Source: Leuctra nigra
Lineage: Eukaryota > Arthropoda > Insecta > Plecoptera > Leuctridae
DNA length: 64,000 nucleotides
Reading direction: 5' to 3'
Assembly (NCBI GenBank): GCA_934045905.1
Contig: OW203763.1
Location: forward strand, 48,894,121 to 48,958,120
The position numbers and the translations under genes are program-made. The notes under the pieces were generated by a model. That model was given only the letters and a program-made list of their open reading frames with translations. It did no database searches and was not told the DNA's origin. Every line of letters starts with the position of its first letter. The first letter of the stretch is position 1. Positions 56,746 through 64,000 of this stretch are shown here, piece by piece.

Positions 56746-57129
56746 TTATCTCTACATACACTGTGGGGTTCCATTGATGACTTGATGATCAACACTTGGA
56801 ACAAGATCACCTCTTCAATCATATGCTACTTGCCAGATCTGCCATTGTACTCATGAAGAGTGGAACAATTTCTTCATTGGAATCACAGATTATTATAGAA
56901 AGTATAAATTGAATTAATTACATTTATGATAATTATAATTCAAGTGTGCCTCAATATTCATTTTTATTAGTAATAATTAATCATCATTTGGCGCCTTTGT
57001 AGGAAATGGACAATGGGTAAGAAAAACCATTATCTTTATGGGCACAATTTTGGTGCAATACAAAAAGACGTAATAGAAATCACATTGCTTCATAAATTAC
57101 AAATAAGTAAATGCATTCTTAAATTTAAT
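56746..57129. other. Unique sequence between Y3 and H9
   Basis: No gene or repeat recognised. Confidence 0.4.
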
Positions 57130-58483
57130 TAAGCGAGCGGAGCGAGCGTCTCCACTTGAAACTTATAGCTCAAATCTCTATTTTTTTTTATTCATTTATT
57201 TGTTTTTATTTGTGCATTTGGCGTCTCCTGCCAAACGAAGTAACGGATCAGGCCAATTTTTTTTACAAAACTTATATTACTATATTCTGGTAGTGGTCAA
57301 AATGATTTTCAGCAAGTTCGATCCATTGGGTTCATCGGAAAGTGTAGTTGGTACTGTGCTTGGCAATGGGGATGAAAGAAACTCTGTGTGCCAATATAAC
57401 TGCAATCGTTTGAGCGATCATCACCAAAATTTGCATTGTCATTGGTACCAGCATTATAAGTATTTTTTGACTAACCTGTAAAAATCTATAATGAACTTCA
57501 AAAGTAATAGACATTTTACTGACATTTGTGTGCTTAATTTAAATTGGCCTGTAGCCACACCACCGGTTGACCTATCAAACGGTCTCATATAAATCGTTAA
57601 GACCAACATTGTCTCTTATTTTACAAATTTTCAGCCCAATCACTCTAGACCAGCGGTCGCCAACCTTTTGGACCTCGGACCACTTATATGACAATTTTAT
57701 ATCTCGGGGACCACTCAGGCGCGTAAAATACGTATGACGGGAAAAACGATTGGTGAGGGAGACAATGGGGGGTCTGGGGGGAGGGCCCCCCAGCACCAAG
57801 CGGGTCCGGGGCGCTTAGCCCCGGAAATTTTTGGTTTTCAGGAAGTCATTTGGCGCGTTTCTACGCTATTTCAGCCAACTTTTTTTTCCAGAAAAAGCGT
57901 TTAAAATAACTCTTAAAGGTATTGGAAAAATACTCGGAAACTGATATTATTTTCATTATAGAGCTAGTGAATACGTATAGTTGGTAGGTAGATACTTTGT
58001 AAAGGCATTATTACGTATTGAAACATGTCCGAATTCAATACATTTTGTGTTGTGCCATTTTTCTAAATTAAATAAATTGCATGGAAACTTAAAAGTAAAC
58101 TTCCAATTTTCTCTGCGGACCACCAAAATTTTCTCGCGGACCACCAGTGGTCCGCGGACCACCGGTTGGCGACCGCTGCTCTAGAGTCTAGACCATAATG
58201 CACTTATTGACAGTTTTAATAGCTGTCAGATATGAAGTATCGAAATGATTGTATTCCAGTGCCAATTGAATTGAATCTGATTTGCTATATGTACCAGGGT
58301 GCTTAGATACTATTTTCAAGTTTCGATGAAAAGCGTATAATTTTATGTTGATTGAGTGGATCATATTTCAATTCAATATGGATGTACTATATGTTTTCTG
58401 TGCGTTGTGTACGCATTTCCGGTTCGAGAATTTGCACGTACCCGTACTCGCTCATCAACGAGTTACATTGAGCGTTTTCCTAG
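57130..58483 (+). mobile_element. Helentron-like element H9, with nested hAT MITE
   Basis: The 5' TTAAGCGAGCGGAGCGAGCG and 3' hairpin-CTAG|T ends are intact. Without the nested hAT MITE it is about 818 bp, nearly the size of H6. It serves as the reference that shows where H5 and H8 are interrupted. The 3' hairpin has one change (cgagtt for cgcgtt). Confidence 0.85.
57651..58178. mobile_element. hAT-type MITE with CAGCGGTCGCCAACC termini
   Basis: 528 bp. The inverted ends CAGCGGTCGCCAACC / GGTTGGCGACCGCTG have an extended 'ttttggacctcggaccac' versus 'ggtccgcggaccaccgg' similarity. It is flanked by an 8-bp duplication with one mismatch (ctctagac / ctctagag). It is non-coding, with a GC-rich block at 57765-57830. 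Confidence 0.92.
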
Positions 58484-59396
58484 TTTTAAATTTAACACAG
58501 GGTAAAATTCACAGTACTGAGCACACAAATATATCTTTCATCGTCACTATTAAAATTTAAAAACAAATGTTTGACGAACACGACCTTGGCTTTGTTGATA
58601 ATGTAACACTATAAATTTGATTAAATATTAATTTGAATTTGAATTAAAATCTTTAAAAATTAAAAAATACATTTTAAACTTGTATTACATGATTTCTTTG
58701 AATTCAATACTTTTTAAAAATGTAGAATTTGTTCAATGGGATACTATAGTAGTAATTGGTAGTAACTTAATAAAAAGCAAAACACTTAATGCTCGGAGCA
58801 AAACGAACAAACTTAGTTACTATGTAATTATAAATATTGAAAACATATCGAAACGGCTAGAATGAACCCTTTCACGCTTTCCAACAGCTGGATGAGGATC
58901 AAGCTCAAAACAAAACAAAAAACAGAGACCACCCAAACAAGAGGAAGTGAAGAATTGCCGTGCAAACAGAGGACTTTATTCCAATCCAATGGGATGGGTT
59001 TCAAAACCATTTATCATTTTACATTAAAAAATGGAAATAGCAAACAAAAAATAGTTTCACGTTTTTCTTCTATACAAATCTCCACCTCTTTTTTTCAAAG
59101 CGGGAAGATTTCATAATGACAGGGTGAGGCATTTGAAAGGGTGTCAGAATCGTATAATTATACTCGTGATGACAAAGACAAGCCACGACAAATCAAGGCA
59201 AATGCATATGGAATGTAATAAAATGGGTTTGTCTCTACATGAACTGTCTAATATCATGTCGGTTGTCACAAAATCTCTGGGAAAGTGTGTGAAATGGATT
59301 TGTACTCCGTGTCAAGCATGTCCTTGTGAAATCTCTTTTTCTTCTAGTTTAGTTCGAGACAATGCACTCTTATTCTCCCGGCAGAAGATTCAATGT
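58484..59396. other. Unique A+T-rich sequence, no gene supported
   Basis: Frames of 84 and 92 codons at 58862-59116 and 59124-59402 show no recognisable motif or splice context. Not called. Confidence 0.4.
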
Positions 59397-59490
59397 CTAT
59401 GACGTCACATTGTTCTGCAACTAATAGCGACAGATGGCTACAGATGAATCATTGCAATGATGAGCATGAAGAATCAGTCGAGAAAGGTAA
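59397..59490 (-). mobile_element. SINE relic (body)
   Basis: 'gacgtcacattgttctgcaa' and the following 'agcgacagatggc...gatgaatcattgcaatgatgag' parallel the body of the SINE at 3169-3250. The tRNA head is missing. Confidence 0.5.
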
Positions 59491-59652
59491 ATGGAATTAA
59501 AATCTGGGAATTATAATTAGACAGAAATATAAAATTGAAAAGCAAGTTGAGAGTAAGTGATGTATTAAGTAATTTTAAGTCATTAAAACAATTATTTTCA
59601 TTCTGTGGCGTGATCACATTTCATTCAGCAATTATATGATAAGGCTATATTG

Positions 59653-60220
59653 TACAAAAACAAAAACTTGTATAAATACTGCCAAGCATCTCCACGCCTA
59701 AAAGGATTGAGATCTAAAAGGAGGGGCCAAGCAAAATATTATTACAACAATTACGCACTGAAAATTCGTGAAATCATTTCGCCGAGCTACTCCCGCCAAG
59801 CAGAACATTAAAAACATAGCGTTGTGCACAAAGGCATTATATTACGAAGAAATTACAAATTACAACAAATACAAAATGTTATCCAAAATGATAATAATTC
59901 TTACAAAATGTAATTATTTCAACATTCAAAATTAAATAAGCAACATAAATTTAAAAACTAATATACAAATAAATTAATAAAAAATCAACCAAAAAAAATA
60001 AAAAATAAAGCTTGGCGCATTGCGTCATTACAAGAAAATTACGAAGTTGGTGAAGAAGGAGCCCGAAGAATAAAGAAGCTTATGAATTATGAATGAATTA
60101 TGAATGAATTATGGTTGGTGCAAATTCAATACGCCAAGCCTTATATTTTATTTTTTGTTGTTGATTTAAAATTAATTTATTTGTATATTTGTTTTTAAAT
60201 TAATGTTAAATTCCTTCAAA
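59653..60220. repeat. Family U foldback, right outer arm missing (U4)
   Basis: The left arm TACAAAAACAAAAACTTGTA, 'actgccaagcatc', 'ggggccaagcaaa' and 'cccgccaagcagaac' leads to the centre GCTTGGCGCATTG (60010) and its complement near 60130-60142. The inner arms pair, but the outer right arm is absent. Confidence 0.75.
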
Positions 60221-61562
60221 ACAGTAAGTACTTTTGGCACAATTTTAAAGTTATTGATATTTCTAAGTCACGTTAATTTTTTTATAATAAGTCATATCAT
60301 CTGCTTACGAAAAAATACTATAAACAAGTTATCTGAGTGACATATTATATATTGTAGGATTAAATATGTGTGGGACGGAGGTTACTAAAATGAACGTTTC
60401 ATCATGCAAAATCCTTAATAATTTCGTAACACCCGAGAATCGATCGAAGCTACTTTCCAGTTGGCTACCCAACTATTTAAGTAATAATAAAAAAATTAAT
60501 GCAACATGAAACAAGTAAAAAAAAAATAATGGGAAAAAAATGTCCAAAATTAATATAGTGGGATAATGGCCCATATATAGAGAGTCAGTGTCAAGGACGT
60601 GTCAGTCTTAATGACGCGAGCGCCGTCAGCATTCTACCCACTCTATCACCGTGCCGTACACAATACTTTGCATAGTTACCTACTCAATACAAACGCCCAT
60701 GGAAGTATTGATTCCCGGGCAACGCCGGGTACAAACAGCTGGTATAATATACATAACATTTTCGTTCACTTGAGGAGTATGTCCTCTATATGTCCTGATG
60801 AAACTTATCCCATATCGCGACTACCAGTCGTACACAGACGTAGTTTAAGTTGCCTTAAATATAGATATTTGTAATACAGAGGGGTGATTTGAAATACTTT
60901 TTTTCTAATGTCATCATAAAAATTATCCTGGCATATGTACTGTTTTTGTTTTTCAACATAATAGAGTGTTGTACTACAAGTATTTTTCAAGTAGGTAGTG
61001 ACTGGTAGTAGGTAGTAGGTATGCATGTATTTATGTTTGAACATGAGTATATTTATTATTTATTTATGTAAAAATAATGCAATTAAAAAAATTTCATTTT
61101 ATGGGGCAAGGAAAACAATCACACTAACCATAAATCCCTTAAAATTCACAATAACATTATAATAATAAGACTAATAATAATTAAAAGGATCTATGGAACA
61201 TTAGCATCCATCCCTTATCAATTCCTTTAACCTCTTCACAGTGGATTCTTCCAATACCAGCTCCAACAACACTTTCTTATCCAAATTATTCCAATCTCGG
61301 ACCGTTCTATGGTAGCGAAAACAGGATGACTAAAAAGCAGCTCCAGTGTATTTTAGGTCGTATTTTGACTAAAACCACCCCAAAAATGTGAGCAAAAATG
61401 GCTCCATGAAAATAACTGTTTTTTTGCTCAAATATTATAGGCATTAATTTTTAAGTAAAATACGGCCCAATATACACTGAAAATGATTTTGATGCCTGTT
61501 TTCGCTAGTCCGTTTTAAAGTATAGATGCATAGCACTACACTACAGGGTTAAGTTGAGTTTA
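60221..61562. other. A+T-rich sequence, no gene seen
   Basis: No repeat family or supported coding frame. A 91-codon frame at 60599-60874 lacks any recognisable feature. Confidence 0.4.
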
Positions 61563-61610
61563 TTATATATATATATATATATATTTAAAGTATATATATA
61601 TATATATATG
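61563..61610. repeat. (TA)n microsatellite, two tracts
   Basis: Two runs of alternating TA (about 61566-61584 and 61592-61609) are separated by 'tttaaag'. Confidence 0.85.
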
Positions 61611-61677
61611 AAGGTTGAAGGGATGTGCATTGTGAAAAATATACGAAATTTAAATAAACAAAATAAGATAAACTATG

Positions 61678-61800
61678 GGAAGGAGTCGATCGTGGCCATT
61701 GGGAGACCTTCCAAGCATTTGCTCCAAGCTATTTCCCTCGTTTAAGGAATTACGAAGCAGCTCTGCGGGAATCGAGCCCAGGACGCGTCTTTCCATGCCC
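61678..61800 (-). mobile_element. SINE relic with tRNA-like B-box
   Basis: 'ggagtcgatcgtggccattg' and 'accttccaagcatttgctcc' parallel the SINE at 3169-3450 ('ggcggtcgtggcctatt', 'acctttccagcattagcct'). On the minus strand a B-box GGGCTCGATTCCC lies at about 61769-61781. Diverged and shortened. Confidence 0.6.
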
Positions 61801-62277
61801 TAATCCAGCCCAACTAATTGATTTGAAAATTTGCATTTTACTCGCATTTAACGCCGAATTTGTTCGGTATAACCAAACATTCTAACACTCCCATTCATAA
61901 TGAAGCAGCTAAGTGAGGTGTCTCCGCATTATTGCAAGTTTTACTCACGTAATTGTTGACAGTTTGAAAGTAAAGAACATTGTTCGGAAAGTAGATTTAA
62001 GGTTTAGCTACCGCTTTGAAGGACTATATTCATGCAGGAAAATTAAAGATAATTTTAAATGTTCCCGACATGTGTGAACATAAAACATTTTTCAATATTT
62101 AACTTTTTAATAGGTTATAAGGCCTTAGACTTCTGGTTGGATTAATATCTAATATCGAGATGGGCTATGATTGTGTGAATTAATTTGACTTTTAATCGTA
62201 ATTTCTCTCTCATATCTGCAAAATAAACGTCATGCAATCCAGCACCAGCAAGAGTTCTGTATTGTTTAGAGCTAGAA

Positions 62278-62394
62278 ATGGCGGATGAAACACAATTTTC
62301 CTACCTGAAAGTAGACGTATTAACAAGATTACATCCCATTCACAAGACACAGAAGCAGTGTCAAAATGATTTGTCTAAGCTTCACCACTTTTAA
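62278..62394 (+). other. Short open frame (38 codons) with favourable start context
   Basis: ATG at 62278 sits in 'gaaATGGCGG', and the frame MADETQFSYLKVDVLTRLHP... runs to TAA at 62392-62394. It may be a small ORF, a first exon or chance. The start overlaps an AAATGGCGG word. No homologue recognised. Confidence 0.15.
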
Positions 62395-64000
62395 ATATTC
62401 TATTTCTTATTTATTTATTTCAACAGATCTCTTATGACATTCAGTGACAAGACAAAAAACTAACGACATCTAATAATTCACTGCCACCTAGATCGTACAG
62501 TCAGGGTATCAAGATGTTACAGAATGCATTGTTTATATTTTTCATTTATTAAACATGTTTTGATAGATTTTGGAAAGATACATATCTTTTACATAAATTA
62601 CATATTATTTTGTTATTGTTGAGATGTTTAAATAGGTATATTAACCATAAGAGTAATAGTTGGTATGCTAGATAGTAATTTTGGTACTAAATAGGTAATT
62701 CTGTTCACTTTAGACAACGTTGCCATGTACTCAAATCTGACAGTTGAATGACTATGCAAGTGCCCATTTTGCATCACAAATTGTCTTTTACTGCAATAAA
62801 TACTCCGTCAACTATATATTTTCTTTTGATCATTGCTTAGGTAAGTGATTGGAAGTTTCCAAAAAACAGTTTTTAAACCCAACTTTTGTTACAGAATTCC
62901 CTAAATCAGTTATAATGTAGTAGAATTTTAGGTGCTCCCATAAGACACTGTGTTAAAACCATGTACTTTAAGCATCAATTAAATAAAAAATCGCTCGTCG
63001 GGATTAATTTGTATGGTTTTATATTACGCATAATAGCATAATTAATAGGAAAAAAAAATCTTATGATTTTGTTAGGTGACGAAACGCTGGTTAATCCTTA
63101 AACACGTTATAAGATGATACAAATTTCTCGTTGTCAAAATTCGGACACGAGACAAAAATGCAGTGGATTATAAGCAAGGCAAAACGAAATGAGCAGAAGA
63201 GGTTGGTTTTAATCAATAATTATAATAATCATGAATATTAAATTATTACCAATATTTCAGGTCAACACCATAAGCATACGCAAAAGTACGATATACCCCA
63301 AGTATCTACTTAAGGACTTCGCATTTATACCAACGAATGTTTAGATCAGACTAGATTCTCCAATATTGTCGGCTAGGTTTATTGTAGGTACAATATAGCT
63401 ACCAATTTAAGATGGTTGCTAATAAGTGTTTTTGTGTGACGAAACAGGTAACAGGTGTTTAGGTGCTTAGGTAACTAAGGTACTAAGAATTGACAGTAGG
63501 AAGTCATTTGAAGGACGACATGAAATAATTTGAATTGCTAGAAAATAATATGTTCAGTACTTTAGTCTCTAAACAGTTGTATTGAGTTCGGCTCGATTAG
63601 GGTATGGAAAGACGCGCCCGGGACCTCGCCCAGAGGGATCTGATTGGGCCAACTTGTACTGTTGGATTTTTGAGTTCTGACGGACGGGAGGTTCACAATC
63701 TCCCTGGCTTGTGCGTCGCCGGGCGCAAGAAGTTTTCTGGCAAAAAAAAGACTTCGTAAATGGGACGTAAATGACTGTGACAAAAAACCTAATATTTACT
63801 TATTGATACAAATAGAACTCTGATTTACAATAAAGTATAGTATACAATATACTATACATATTGTGTAGTATACAATATGCCGTGTTTGACAGCCATTACA
63901 AACAATGTGATTTGGAGAAAAAAAGGATGTTGAAATATTCAGCCAAGTTTCGACAAAATCGGAGGTGTAATTAAGGTTCAAAATGCACCAAAATGCTTCA
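62395..64000. other. A+T-rich sequence with a GC-rich patch at 63575-63745
   Basis: Mostly unique. The GC-rich patch ('agacgcgcccgggacctcgc...gtcgccgggcgcaag') carries a 73-codon minus-strand frame (63562-63783) of unknown nature. Near 63830-63880 there is a small 'agtatacaatata' palindrome. Nothing else was recognised. Confidence 0.4.

Noticed and set aside
58862..59402. Host gene from two adjacent frames (84 and 92 codons)
   Set aside because: No splice context or recognisable motif. The second frame runs into a SINE relic.

Overview
This window looks like a repeat-rich, A+T-rich stretch of an arthropod, most likely insect, genome. I found no complete host protein-coding gene. Nearly every recognisable protein is a decayed piece of a retroelement, and most of the remaining structure is non-autonomous DNA elements nested inside one another. 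The insect assignment is an inference from the mix of transposable elements (short-LTR Gypsy elements, a 2A-bearing LINE, Helentron-like elements, hAT and mariner MITEs, tRNA-derived SINEs). No species marker was seen.

Layout. 1-6015: a cluster of Helentron-like elements (called family H here). The last of these is split by a SINE and by a 1.85-kb element (family Y) that carries a large foldback. 6.2-10.8 kb: mariner-type and other MITEs, a foldback fragment (family U) and a 1.17-kb element (family W) built from a GC-rich motif. 11.1-32.2 kb: a Russian-doll stack. The outer layer is a Gypsy element (Gypsy-2) whose 5' LTR was split by a minus-strand non-coding LTR element (Gypsy-1) and by a LINE, which landed 4 bp from each other. 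Gypsy-1 in turn carries two hAT elements, a Mag-like gag-pol element (Gypsy-3) and an H element. The LINE carries a 1.96-kb hAT-like element filled with tandem repeats. 32.4-36.6 kb: W, mariner MITE, foldback and U copies in A+T-rich sequence. 36.6-41.0 kb: a minus-strand LINE with ORF1, endonuclease and reverse transcriptase, all frame-broken. 41-42.4 kb: tRNA-like sequences attached to family V. 43.9-48.6 kb: H elements, one of which holds V, U and T elements. 49.4-58.5 kb: two more Y elements, two H elements and a nested hAT MITE. 58.5-64 kb: mostly A+T-rich unique sequence with SINE relics and one U copy.

About ten H copies share a T|TRAG start, a CTAG|T end, an asymmetric inverted repeat and a 3' hairpin. 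The foldback families X and U share a repeated GCCAAG word and a CTTGGCGCAT core. Y, V, T, a MITE at 7.1 kb and the Gypsy-3 LTR carry promoter-like words (AARATGGCG, CCGGAAGT, TGACGTCA). No element here looks fully autonomous. Two weak host-exon candidates (52.4 kb and 54.9 kb) are the only hints of a resident gene. All alignments and counts were made by eye.
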